Positions 1 through 6,834 of a stretch of DNA of 8,092 nucleotides are shown one piece after another. The DNA is taken from positions 1 through 8,092 of the forward strand of contig VAXF01000114.1 in assembly GCA_005888395.1 (NCBI GenBank), given 5' to 3'. The notes below the pieces were generated by a model. That model was not told the DNA's origin, made no database searches, and saw only the letters and a program-made list of their open reading frames with translations. How positions within the stretch are numbered: position 1 is the stretch's first letter; every line of letters starts with the position of its first letter. This DNA comes from Actinomycetota bacterium. Its GTDB lineage: Bacteria > Actinomycetota > Acidimicrobiia > Acidimicrobiales > AC-25. The position numbers and the translations under genes were made by a program.

Positions 1-459
1 CACACCGCCGGCAACAGCTCGCAGATCTCCGACGGCGCCGCGGCCGTGCTGTGGATGTCGGAGGAGCGCGCCCGCGCCGCGGGGTTGCGACCCCGGGCCC
101 GCATCGTCGCCCAGGTGCTCGTCGGGTCCGACCCCTACTACCACCTCGACGGGCCGGTCGACGCGACGGCGAAGGTGCTGGCCAAGGCGGGCATGTCGAT
201 GGCCGACGTCGACCTGTTCGAGGTCAACGAGGCGTTCGCCTCGGTGGTCCTCTCGTGGGCGCGCGTCCACCAACCCGACATGGAGAAGGTCAACGTCAAC
301 GGGGGCGCCATCGCCCTGGGCCACCCGGTCGGCGCCACGGGGAGCCGCCTGATCACCACCGCCCTGCACGAGCTCGAGCGCGCCGACAAGACGACGGCGC
401 TCGTCTCGATGTGCTGCGGCGGGGCCCTCGCGACGGGCACGATTCTCGAACGCATCTAG
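1..459 (+). CDS. Thiolase / acetyl-CoA C-acyltransferase, C-terminal part (5' end outside window)
   Basis: The frame is open from base 1 to the TAG at 457-459 and gives 152 residues, against roughly 390 for a whole thiolase, so the N-terminal domain with the acyl-accepting Cys lies to the left. Thiolases cleave 3-ketoacyl-CoA with CoA, or condense two acyl-CoAs, in the cytosol. Seen directly: NEAFA at 226-240; the GGAIALGHPxGATG loop, whose GHP at 319-327 holds the catalytic His; and MCCGGA at 409-426, where the first Cys (412-414) is the usual proton-exchanging active-site residue. The ending ATGTILERI and the NVNGGAIALGHPVG style resemble the actinobacterial FadA5-like (steroid side-chain) thiolases, from memory only, so no symbol is given. 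The C-terminal catalytic residues are intact. A hairpin follows the stop at once, so it probably is not co-transcribed with the transporter genes downstream. Confidence 0.93.
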   Translation, partial: HTAGNSSQISDGAAAVLWMSEERARAAGLRPRARIVAQVLVGSDPYYHLDGPVDATAKVLAKAGMSMADVDLFEVNEAFASVVLSWARVHQPDMEKVNVNGGAIALGHPVGATGSRLITTALHELERADKTTALVSMCCGGALATGTILERI

Positions 460-481
460 CGCCCGCCCGTGGAGGCGGGCG
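460..481 (+). terminator. GC-rich hairpin after the thiolase gene, probable terminator
   Basis: CGCCCGCC (460-467) and GGCGGGCG (474-481) form a perfect 8-bp inverted repeat around a 6-base loop, one base after the thiolase stop codon. There is no immediate T-run. The nearest is TTTT at 496-499, inside a weaker GCCC/GGGC hairpin (491-494 with 500-503). U-poor GC hairpins are common terminators in high-GC actinobacteria, so termination is likely but efficiency cannot be judged. Confidence 0.6.
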
Positions 482-524
482 GGTGACAGGGCCCGTTTTG
501 GGCAGGTGCGGGGGCGGCGTGCGG

Positions 525-596
525 CGAAATCTGACTGGTCGTAAGATGCCACCCGGCGCCTCCGGCTGGGGACGGAGAGGGAGGTAGGTAGGGGCC
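525..596 (+). promoter_or_regulatory. Leader of the transporter operon: weak promoter candidate and ribosome binding site
   Basis: This is the only non-coding stretch ahead of the five-gene operon, so the promoter most likely lies here or at 482-524. TAAGAT at 542-547 fits a -10 element (TANNNT), but no -35-like hexamer stands 16-18 bases upstream, so the promoter call is weak. The Shine-Dalgarno stretch AGGGAGGT at 578-585 is clear and lies about 12 bases before the GTG at 597. I found no convincing operator palindrome and no riboswitch-like fold. Confidence 0.35.
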
Positions 597-1376
597 GTGT
601 CGTTGCTGCAGGTCGTCGACGTCGACGTGCGCTTCGGCGGGGTCCACGCCGTCCAAGAGGTGCGACTCGAGGCCGAGGCGGCGCGCGTCACGGGCCTGAT
701 CGGGCCCAACGGCGCCGGCAAGACGACGCTGTTCAACGTCATCACCGGGTTGCAGGAGCCGACCGCCGGCCGGGTGAAGTTCGACGGCCGAGACATCACC
801 GATGTGCGGCCGCACAAGCGGGCTCGCCTCGGCATGGCGCGGACGTTCCAGCGGCTCGAGGTGTTCGGCTCGCTCACCGCGCGTGAGAACGTGCTCGTGG
901 CGGCCGAGATCCGCAAGAGCTGGTCCAGCGACGGCTCCAACCCGCGCGCGGTCACCGAGGAGATCCTCGACCGCGTGGGTATCCGCGAGGTGGCCGACGA
1001 CCGCGTCGACTCGATGCCCACCGGCATGGCTCGACTCGTCGAGCTGGGGCGGGCGCTCGCCACCAACCCGCGTCTCGTGCTCCTCGACGAGCCGGGTTCG
1101 GGCCTCGACCAGCAGGAGAGCGATGCCCTCGGCCGCCTGCTGATCGACCTCGCCGACGACGGGCTCGCCGTGCTGCTCGTCGAGCACGACGTCGAGCTGG
1201 TCATGCACGTGTGCCATCTGGTCTACGTGCTCGACTTCGGCCGCATCATCGCCCTGGGCACGCCGGCGCAGGTGCAGGCCGATCCGCGGGTGCAGGCCGC
1301 CTACCTCGGCAGCGAGGAGGGCCTGGAGGACATCGAGGCGGCCGCGCTGGCCGACGAGGGAGTCGACAACCGATGA
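597..1376 (+). CDS. livG: LivG-type ATP-binding subunit of a branched-chain-amino-acid-family ABC importer
   Basis: A 259-residue cytosolic ATPase that would energise uptake by pairing with the LivF domain of the fused permease encoded downstream. Motifs: Walker A GPNGAGKTT (36-44), Q-loop ARTFQ (Gln85), Walker B LVLLDEP (Asp164, Glu165), D-loop SGLD (168-171) and switch His in VEHD (His197). The LivG-specific insertion after the Q-loop and the ending AAYLG are present, with a short acidic tail beyond. The signature loop reads MPTGMARLVEL (140-150) instead of LSGGQ. LivG proteins commonly deviate here (E. coli has a YGQ-type loop), so this is a family trait taken further, not a broken gene. 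The GTG start is fixed by an in-frame TAG at 585-587 and the ribosome site at 578-585. Its stop overlaps the next start as ATGA at 1373-1376. The amino-acid substrate is the family default, not shown here. Confidence 0.95.
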   Translation: MSLLQVVDVDVRFGGVHAVQEVRLEAEAARVTGLIGPNGAGKTTLFNVITGLQEPTAGRVKFDGRDITDVRPHKRARLGMARTFQRLEVFGSLTARENVLVAAEIRKSWSSDGSNPRAVTEEILDRVGIREVADDRVDSMPTGMARLVELGRALATNPRLVLLDEPGSGLDQQESDALGRLLIDLADDGLAVLLVEHDVELVMHVCHLVYVLDFGRIIALGTPAQVQADPRVQAAYLGSEEGLEDIEAAALADEGVDNR

Positions 1377-2857
1377 CACACCGGCCGGCGCGGGCCCGAT
1401 GGCTCCGTCTCCTCGCCGCCTTCGCGGCGCTGGCGATGGTGGCCGCCGCCTGCGGCTCGCGGGCCAGCAAGACCCAGATCGCGGAGGCCGTGCGCGGTTC
1501 CGGCGGCGGTGGTGGTGGAGGAGGCGGGACCGGGAGCGAGAGCAACAGCGCGAGCGCGACGGGTGGGATCTCGCAGGGCGGTACGGGTGGCGGCAGCGCG
1601 GTACAGGGAACCGGCGCCGTGAGCCCGGTGGGCGGCGGCACGACGGGCTCGGGCGGTGGGACCACCGGCGGCGCGGGGGCTGCGGCGCCGGCGGGCGGCA
1701 ACGGCGGAGCAACCGACGTCGGCGTCACCGCCGACTCGATCACCCTCGCCAACATCTCGATTCTCACCGGGCCCGTGCCCGGTCTGTTCGCCGGCGCCGC
1801 CAACGGCACCGACGCGTTCTTCGCGTACCAGAACAGCCTGGGCGGGGTGTACGGCCGCCAGCTGAAGCTGGCCGTCGGCGACGATCAGTTCGACTGCAGC
1901 CGCAACAAGGCACTCACCCAGCAGTACGTCCCGAAGGTGTTCGCGTTGGTCGGGTCGTTCTCGCTCTACGACAACTGCGGCGCGTCGGTGATCAACGCCA
2001 CGCCGAACTTCCCCGACGTGCACGCCGCGCTCGCCCTTGATGCGCAGAAGGAGCCCAACGGCTTCAGCCCCCAGCCGATCCGGCAGGGCGCGGCCAGCGG
2101 CCCGTTCACCTGGATCAAGGCGAAGTACCCGGACGCCGTCGGAGCGGTTGGCAGCCTGGTGGGCGACGTGCAATCGGCGCGCGACTCGTGGGTCGGCATC
2201 AAGTCGGCCATGGAGAAGGTCGGCTACCACGTCACCTACTTACGGCTCTACGAGCCGACGGAGAGCAACTTCACCGCCGACATCGTCCGCATGCGGTCGG
2301 CAGGCGTGAAGATGCTCGTGCTCGTGGCCGCCGACGTGAAGGCCATCGCCCGCATCGAGGGGGCGCGCCTCCAGCAGGGCTGGACCCCCGAGGTGCGGCT
2401 GTTCGGGGCCTCGGGCTACGACCCGACGCTCGTGTTACTCGCCGGCGGCCCGAAGGCGCTCGAGGGTGACTACCTCTACCTCGGCGAGCAGTTGTTCCTG
2501 GGGACCGACCGGGCGGCCAGCAAGGAGGTCGACCTCTTCCTCACCTGGCTCAAGAACACGCACGGCAACGCCAACCCCGACCTGTTCACCGTCTTCGGCT
2601 GGACGGCGGCCCGCCTGTTCGTGCAGGCGCTGATCGAGAGCGGCAAGTCGACCGGCGGCAAGATCACCCGGCCCGGCGTGATCGCCGCGCTCAAGGGCAT
2701 CAAGAACTTCGACTCCAACGGTCTCCTCGCGCCCGACGACCCGGCCGACAAGACGCCGCCGCACTGCTACGTGATGGCGCAGGTCAAGGGCGGCAAGTTC
2801 GTCCGGGTCGACCCCGCCAGCGGCTTCCGTTGCGACGGCTCCTACCTCTTCCTGTGA
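1373..2857 (+). CDS. Lipoprotein substrate-binding protein of the Liv-type ABC importer (Peripla_BP_6 family)
   Basis: A 494-residue extracellular binding protein that captures the ligand for the LivHM pore. The start is the ATG in the ATGA overlap with livG; the same frame is open further upstream, but that stretch lies inside livG. The N-terminus has four Arg (4, 7, 9, 12), a hydrophobic core (13-23) and Cys27 after VAAA. This looks like a lipobox, although -3 is Ala rather than the preferred Leu. Residues 42-113 are Gly/Ser/Thr/Ala-rich spacer. The folded domain begins near GVTADSITL (117-125) and runs to the end, with family hallmarks LTGP, NSLGGVYGR and a DD-rich strand. Cys175 and Cys202 match the N-lobe disulfide position known in LivJ/LivK; Cys465 and Cys487 may form a second pair. 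It ends in SYLFL and overlaps the next gene as GTGA. Ligand identity cannot be read from the sequence. Confidence 0.93.
   Translation: MTHRPARARWLRLLAAFAALAMVAAACGSRASKTQIAEAVRGSGGGGGGGGGTGSESNSASATGGISQGGTGGGSAVQGTGAVSPVGGGTTGSGGGTTGGAGAAAPAGGNGGATDVGVTADSITLANISILTGPVPGLFAGAANGTDAFFAYQNSLGGVYGRQLKLAVGDDQFDCSRNKALTQQYVPKVFALVGSFSLYDNCGASVINATPNFPDVHAALALDAQKEPNGFSPQPIRQGAASGPFTWIKAKYPDAVGAVGSLVGDVQSARDSWVGIKSAMEKVGYHVTYLRLYEPTESNFTADIVRMRSAGVKMLVLVAADVKAIARIEGARLQQGWTPEVRLFGASGYDPTLVLLAGGPKALEGDYLYLGEQLFLGTDRAASKEVDLFLTWLKNTHGNANPDLFTVFGWTAARLFVQALIESGKSTGGKITRPGVIAALKGIKNFDSNGLLAPDDPADKTPPHCYVMAQVKGGKFVRVDPASGFRCDGSYLFL
1496..1711 (+). repeat. Low-complexity glycine-rich spacer in the binding protein
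   Basis: This stretch encodes residues 42-113 of the binding protein: a run of nine Gly (44-52), then interspersed Gly, Ser, Thr, Ala and Pro with no Lys or Arg. All four Gly codons are mixed, so it is not a simple DNA microsatellite. It should be disordered and act as a tether between the lipidated Cys27 and the ligand-binding lobes. Confidence 0.85.
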
Positions 2858-5490
2858 CCACCTTCCTTGCGCTCACGGTCGTCGGGATCGTCGTCGGGTG
2901 CATCTACGCGCTGACCGCGACGGGGCTGGTCGTCACCTACATCACCTCGGGCATCTTCAACTTCGCCCACGGCGCCGTGGGCATGATCGCCGCCTTCACC
3001 TACTGGGAGCTCACGGTCAAGCACGGGTGGCCGGTGCTCCCGTCCCTCGTGCTGGTCATCCTGGTGCTCGCGCCCTTGATGGGCGCGGCCATCGAGCGTC
3101 TGCTGATGCGCAAGCTGCACGGCGCCCCCACCGAGGTGTCGCTCGTGATCACGCTCGGGCTCCTACTGTTCCTGCTCGGCGTGGGCTTCACGCGCTGGGA
3201 CCCGGGAGTGCCGCGGCTGCTGCCGAAGTTCTTCGCGGGTCACCAGGTGAAGGTGTTCAGCGTCGTCGTCACCTACCACTTAATCGTGGTCGTGCTCGTG
3301 GCGGCCGCGGTCGCAGTCGGGCTCCGCCTGTTCCTGTTCCGCACCCGTTCGGGCATCGCGCTGCGCGCCGTCGTCGACGACCCCGACCTCGTCGCCCTCA
3401 CCGGCGCCGCGCCCGCCCGCGTCAGCCAGCTCGGGTGGGCGATCGGGTCGTCGCTGGCGGCGCTCGCCGGGATCCTCCTGGCGCCCATCGTCACGCCCGA
3501 CATCCTCATCCTCACGCTGCTCGTGGTGAACGGGTACGCGGCGGCGATGGTCGGCCGGCTGCGCAGCCTGCCCCTCACGTTCGCCGGTGGCGTGGCGCTC
3601 GGGATGTTCGAGTCCTACGCCGTCGGCTATCTGCCCGGCAGCGTGCTCAGCCAGTTGCGAACGACCCTGCCGATCATCTTCCTGTTCATCATCATCCTCG
3701 TGCTCCCCGCCAGCCGGCTGCGCGTGGGCCAGCCCGCGTCCCGGCCGGCGGCCAAGGTGCCGTCGCTGCGCACGTCGGCGATCGTCGCCGGCGTCTACGT
3801 GGTGGGCATCTGGATCGTGTCCGGCCATCTGTCGTTGACCGATCGGGGCATCGTGGCGAAGGGCGCGATCCTCTCGCTGGTCATGCTCTCGCTGGTCCTG
3901 CTGACCGGCTACAGCGGCCAGATCTCGCTGGCCCAGATGACGTTCGTCGGCTTCGGTGCCTTCGCCATGGGCAAGGTCGCCGGAGGCGGCTCGTGGTGGG
4001 GCGTGCTCGCCGCGATCGGATTCGGCGCCGCGGCCGGCGCCCTGATCTCGCTCCCCGCGCTGCGGCTTCGCGGCCTGTATCTCGCGTTGAGCACGCTGGC
4101 GGTGGCGCGCGCCATGGACACGGTCTTCTTCAACAACAACCACGTCTTCGGCCAGGGCGGCGCCGTCCACGTCGGCCGCGTCGCGCTGCCCGGCATCTCG
4201 CTCGACAGCCCGCGCGCCTACCTCGTGTTCTGCGCGTTGGTGTTCGCGGTGGCGGCCGTGGGGGTGGTGGCAGTGCGCCGCGCCGCGCTGGGCCGCCGGC
4301 TGGCGGCGATGTCCGACAGCCCGGCCGCATGCGCCACGCTCGGCATGAGCCTCACGTGGAACAAGCTGCTGGTGTTCTCGCTGTCGGCCGCCATCGCCTC
4401 GCTGGGCGGCGTGCTGTACGGCGGCCTGTCCGGTTCGGTCGGTACCAACGACTTCCAGTGGATCACCAGCCTCGTGGTTCTGCTGCTGGCGGTGATCTGG
4501 GGCGTCGACTCGGTGCTCGGCGTGTTCTTCGCCGGTCTCGTCTACGCGTTCTTCCCGACGATCCAGAGCCACATCCACAGCATCCACAACTTCCAGTACC
4601 TCGCCACCGGCCTGGGAGCGCTCGCTCTCGGGAACCATCCCGAAGGCGCGATCCGCCAGACGTCGGCCCGCATCGCCGAGCTCCGATCACGACGATCGGC
4701 GCGGGCGGCGGCGCCGTCGGAACCCGCCGCTCGAGCGCCCGCACCGGCGCGGGCGGTTGCCTCTGAGCTCAACGGCAAGCGGCACACGCCCGCGCTCGAG
4801 CTGCTCGGCATCAGGGCCGCCTACGGGCGCATCGAGGTCGTCCACGGCGTCGACCTCGTGGTGCCGCCGTCGAGCGTGTTCGCGCTGCTCGGCCCCAACG
4901 GCGCGGGCAAGTCGACGCTGCTCAAGGTCGCCCGCTGCGCGATGGTGCCCACCGCCGGACATGTCCACATCGCGGGCGTGCACGTGAACGGGGCGCCTCC
5001 GGAGGCGATCGCCCGCATCGGCGTCTGCACGATCCCCGAAGGACGCGGCGTGTTCGCCAATCTCACGGTTGCCGAGAACCTGCGGATGCTGACCTACCGC
5101 GACGGGTTGCGACCGAGCGAGGTCGAGGAGCGCGCCTACGCGCGCTTCCCGCGTCTCGGCGAGCGCCGGGGCCAGCTCGCCGGCACGCTGTCGGGTGGCG
5201 AGCAGCAGATGCTGGCCATGGCCCGCGCCGTGGCCACGGAGCCGAAGCTGCTGCTGCTCGACGAGATCTCGCTCGGTCTCGCGCCCCTGATCGTCGCCGA
5301 GCTCTACGAGCTCGTCGGCCAGTTGGCCGCTGAGGGCCTGGCGATCCTGTGTGTCGAGCAGTTCGCCCGCACCGCGCTCGCCATCGCCGACTACGCGGCG
5401 GTCATGGTGCAGGGCCGAATCGAGCGCGTGGGCCAGGGTGCCGACGTCGCCGACGCGGTGTCGGCGGCCTATCTCGGGGGCGTAGCGTGA
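2854..5490 (+). CDS. livHMF: Fused LivH permease - LivM permease - LivF ATPase of the Liv-type ABC importer
   Basis: An 878-residue single chain carrying three normally separate subunits. LivH spans about 1-290 (TSGIFNFAHG at 31-40; coupling-helix-like LRAVVDDPDL from 170). A basic/Pro linker (290-308) leads into LivM (about 309-610; SGQISLAQ at 354-361; ALGRRLAAMSDSPAACATLG at 478-497). An Ala/Pro/Arg linker (about 612-646) leads into LivF (647-878): Walker A GPNGAGKST (680-688), PEGRG (728-732) at the Q-loop, LSGGE (779-783), LLLLDE (Asp803, Glu804) and VEQ (Gln836) where most ATPases have His. PEGR and VEQ are normal for LivF. The many hydrophobic stretches of residues 1-600 form the membrane pore; LivF must be cytosolic. 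GTG at 2854 overlaps the previous stop as GTGA and is preferred over an in-frame TTG at 2830. No in-frame ATG, GTG or TTG lies in the LivM-LivF linker, so LivF is unlikely to be made alone. Confidence 0.94.
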   Translation: MTTFLALTVVGIVVGCIYALTATGLVVTYITSGIFNFAHGAVGMIAAFTYWELTVKHGWPVLPSLVLVILVLAPLMGAAIERLLMRKLHGAPTEVSLVITLGLLLFLLGVGFTRWDPGVPRLLPKFFAGHQVKVFSVVVTYHLIVVVLVAAAVAVGLRLFLFRTRSGIALRAVVDDPDLVALTGAAPARVSQLGWAIGSSLAALAGILLAPIVTPDILILTLLVVNGYAAAMVGRLRSLPLTFAGGVALGMFESYAVGYLPGSVLSQLRTTLPIIFLFIIILVLPASRLRVGQPASRPAAKVPSLRTSAIVAGVYVVGIWIVSGHLSLTDRGIVAKGAILSLVMLSLVLLTGYSGQISLAQMTFVGFGAFAMGKVAGGGSWWGVLAAIGFGAAAGALISLPALRLRGLYLALSTLAVARAMDTVFFNNNHVFGQGGAVHVGRVALPGISLDSPRAYLVFCALVFAVAAVGVVAVRRAALGRRLAAMSDSPAACATLGMSLTWNKLLVFSLSAAIASLGGVLYGGLSGSVGTNDFQWITSLVVLLLAVIWGVDSVLGVFFAGLVYAFFPTIQSHIHSIHNFQYLATGLGALALGNHPEGAIRQTSARIAELRSRRSARAAAPSEPAARAPAPARAVASELNGKRHTPALELLGIRAAYGRIEVVHGVDLVVPPSSVFALLGPNGAGKSTLLKVARCAMVPTAGHVHIAGVHVNGAPPEAIARIGVCTIPEGRGVFANLTVAENLRMLTYRDGLRPSEVEERAYARFPRLGERRGQLAGTLSGGEQQMLAMARAVATEPKLLLLDEISLGLAPLIVAELYELVGQLAAEGLAILCVEQFARTALAIADYAAVMVQGRIERVGQGADVADAVSAAYLGGVA

Positions 5491-6830
5491 GGCAGGTAAT
5501 GCGACGCGCGGGGGTGCTACTCGTGCTCGCCGGGCTGACCGGCCTGGTCGTCAGCGGGCTGGTCGGCGGGTCACGTCCGGCGGCGGCCAAGGGCGGTCTC
5601 GGCTCCTATTCGCTCACCGCGACGGCGCCCGGTTTCGAGTTCACGGAGGATGAGCCGAGCGCCCAGGCCCACCCCGAAGGGCAGGGCGCGGTGCCGGAGA
5701 CGTCGACGCTGCTGTCGGCCGGACCCGTCTGCTACGCCCTCGGCACGGTGGCGTGGCCGGGCTCGTACGGCGGCAATGCGGGCAGCCTGCTGCAGGTGCT
5801 GGCGCCCCAGCAGGTCACCGTGCCCGGCGGGCCGTCGATCCCCGTGCCCGACGCGATCCAGCAGGCCGTGTACCCCAACCTCTCGGCGGCCAACGACCCG
5901 GTGCGGGCCGAGGGGCGGTGCGGGAGCGCGCCCGACGGCAAGTACGACGCCCCCGGAACCAACCTCACCGCGCATGCCGACCCGGCCAGGTCCGACGCGG
6001 TCGGCGCGGTGAACGGCGCCGAACAGCCGGCCCAGAAGTCGAGCTACGGCAGCACGCGCTCGCACAGCACGAGCCAGCTGGTCAACGGTGGCACCGCGGG
6101 GGTGTCGGACGCGCTGAGCGCGGCTTCCAACGTCGACATCGGCGGCGTGATCAAGATCGGCTCGATCACGAGCACCGCGCACGCCACGACCGACGGCACG
6201 ACCGCGGCTGCCGGTGGGAAGACGGTGGTGCAGAACATGACCGTTGCCGGGCAGCCTGCCTACGTCGACGACTCCGGCTTCCACATCGGCCAGTTAGGCC
6301 AGGACCCCAACCCGGTCGTCAACCAGATCGCCGACAACGCCCTCGGCGGCTTCGGCTTCAAGGTGTACACGAGCACGCCGCAGCTCGAGAAGAAGGGGGC
6401 GAGCGCGTCGTACACGGCGGGGTCGCTCGTCATCACGTGGGTCCCGCCGTTAAACCCGAGCAAGAACGTGTTCGTGTGGACATTCGGCGGCGCACGCGTG
6501 TCGGTGACGTCGGCCCCTGGCGCGCCGGCGTTCTCGAGCGCCACCGGCTCCTCCTTCACGCCCGCGCCCCTCGCGGCCGCCACCTCGCCGGCCCCGCCCG
6601 CGGGCTCGCCGGCCGAGGCTGTCGCCCCGGGTGCTCCGGTGACCGAAGCCACCGCTGCCCCTGGCGCCACCACCGCGACCCCGTTCTTTGCCCTGGCGAG
6701 CTTCCACGGCGCACGCGTCAGCTGGCTCCTCCTCGCCCTCATCGGCACGGGCCTCGTCGCCGCCGGGCTCAGACGGACCTCCGACGACATCCTCGAACGG
6801 GCGGCGGTGGCCTGCCCACTGGAGCGGTGA
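5487..6830 (+). CDS. Secreted protein of unknown function with C-terminal membrane anchor
   Basis: A 447-residue protein I cannot assign. An N-terminal signal sequence has basic residues then a hydrophobic core (about 8-26), with likely cleavage after RPAAA (residue 34). The body (about 35-345) is rich in Gly, Ala, Ser and Thr and looks beta-rich. It includes GGVIKIGSITS (219-229) and VAGQPAYVDDSGFHI (253-267), a style I associate with actinobacterial surface proteins of unknown role. A Pro/Ala/Thr spacer (about 353-398) precedes a membrane helix (SWLLLALIGTGLVAAGL, 412-428) and then RRTSDD, so the body should sit outside, tethered at its C-terminus. There is no LPXTG motif. Cys82 and Cys145 could pair; Cys443 is cytosolic. 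The GTG start overlaps the permease stop as GTGA; ATG at 5499 (443 residues) is a fair alternative. The overlap suggests a partner of the importer, but that is inference. Confidence 0.85.
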   Translation: MRQVMRRAGVLLVLAGLTGLVVSGLVGGSRPAAAKGGLGSYSLTATAPGFEFTEDEPSAQAHPEGQGAVPETSTLLSAGPVCYALGTVAWPGSYGGNAGSLLQVLAPQQVTVPGGPSIPVPDAIQQAVYPNLSAANDPVRAEGRCGSAPDGKYDAPGTNLTAHADPARSDAVGAVNGAEQPAQKSSYGSTRSHSTSQLVNGGTAGVSDALSAASNVDIGGVIKIGSITSTAHATTDGTTAAAGGKTVVQNMTVAGQPAYVDDSGFHIGQLGQDPNPVVNQIADNALGGFGFKVYTSTPQLEKKGASASYTAGSLVITWVPPLNPSKNVFVWTFGGARVSVTSAPGAPAFSSATGSSFTPAPLAAATSPAPPAGSPAEAVAPGAPVTEATAAPGATTATPFFALASFHGARVSWLLLALIGTGLVAAGLRRTSDDILERAAVACPLER

Positions 6831-6834
6831 AGCA

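Noticed and set aside
529..547. ATCT...AGAT around GACTGGTC as an operator palindrome upstream of livG
   Set aside because: The outer and inner arms do not share the same centre, so it is not a true dyad; no known operator consensus was recognised.
1211..1372. Upstream extension of the binding-protein frame by 54 codons
   Set aside because: It lies wholly inside livG, has Arg/Gly-rich shadow composition and would put the signal sequence in the interior. The ATG at 1373 places the signal sequence and Cys27 correctly.
1505..1531. Glycine-codon run as a slippage-prone, phase-variable repeat
   Set aside because: GGC, GGT, GGA and GGG codons are mixed, so there is no long uniform tract that would slip.
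456..1712. Minus-strand open frame of 418 codons opposite livG
   Set aside because: The plus strand encodes an intact ATPase with all core motifs; the antisense product is Arg/Pro-rich with no recognisable domain and runs across an intergenic gap.
2830..2853. TTG start eight codons earlier for the permease fusion
   Set aside because: The GTG at 2854 gives the same overlap type as the other junctions and starts just before the first membrane helix; the TTG would lengthen the overlap without a better ribosome site.
3280..4638. Long open frame of 452 codons on the minus strand inside the permease gene
   Set aside because: It is antisense to LivH/LivM, which carry clear family motifs. Its translation is dominated by Arg, Glu, His and Gln-rich low-complexity sequence, typical of shadow frames in high-GC DNA.
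2898..4766. Plus-strand open frame of 622 codons overlapping the fusion gene
   Set aside because: Different frame from the motif-bearing permease; the product is Arg/Ala/Gly-rich and has none of the hydrophobic pattern expected.
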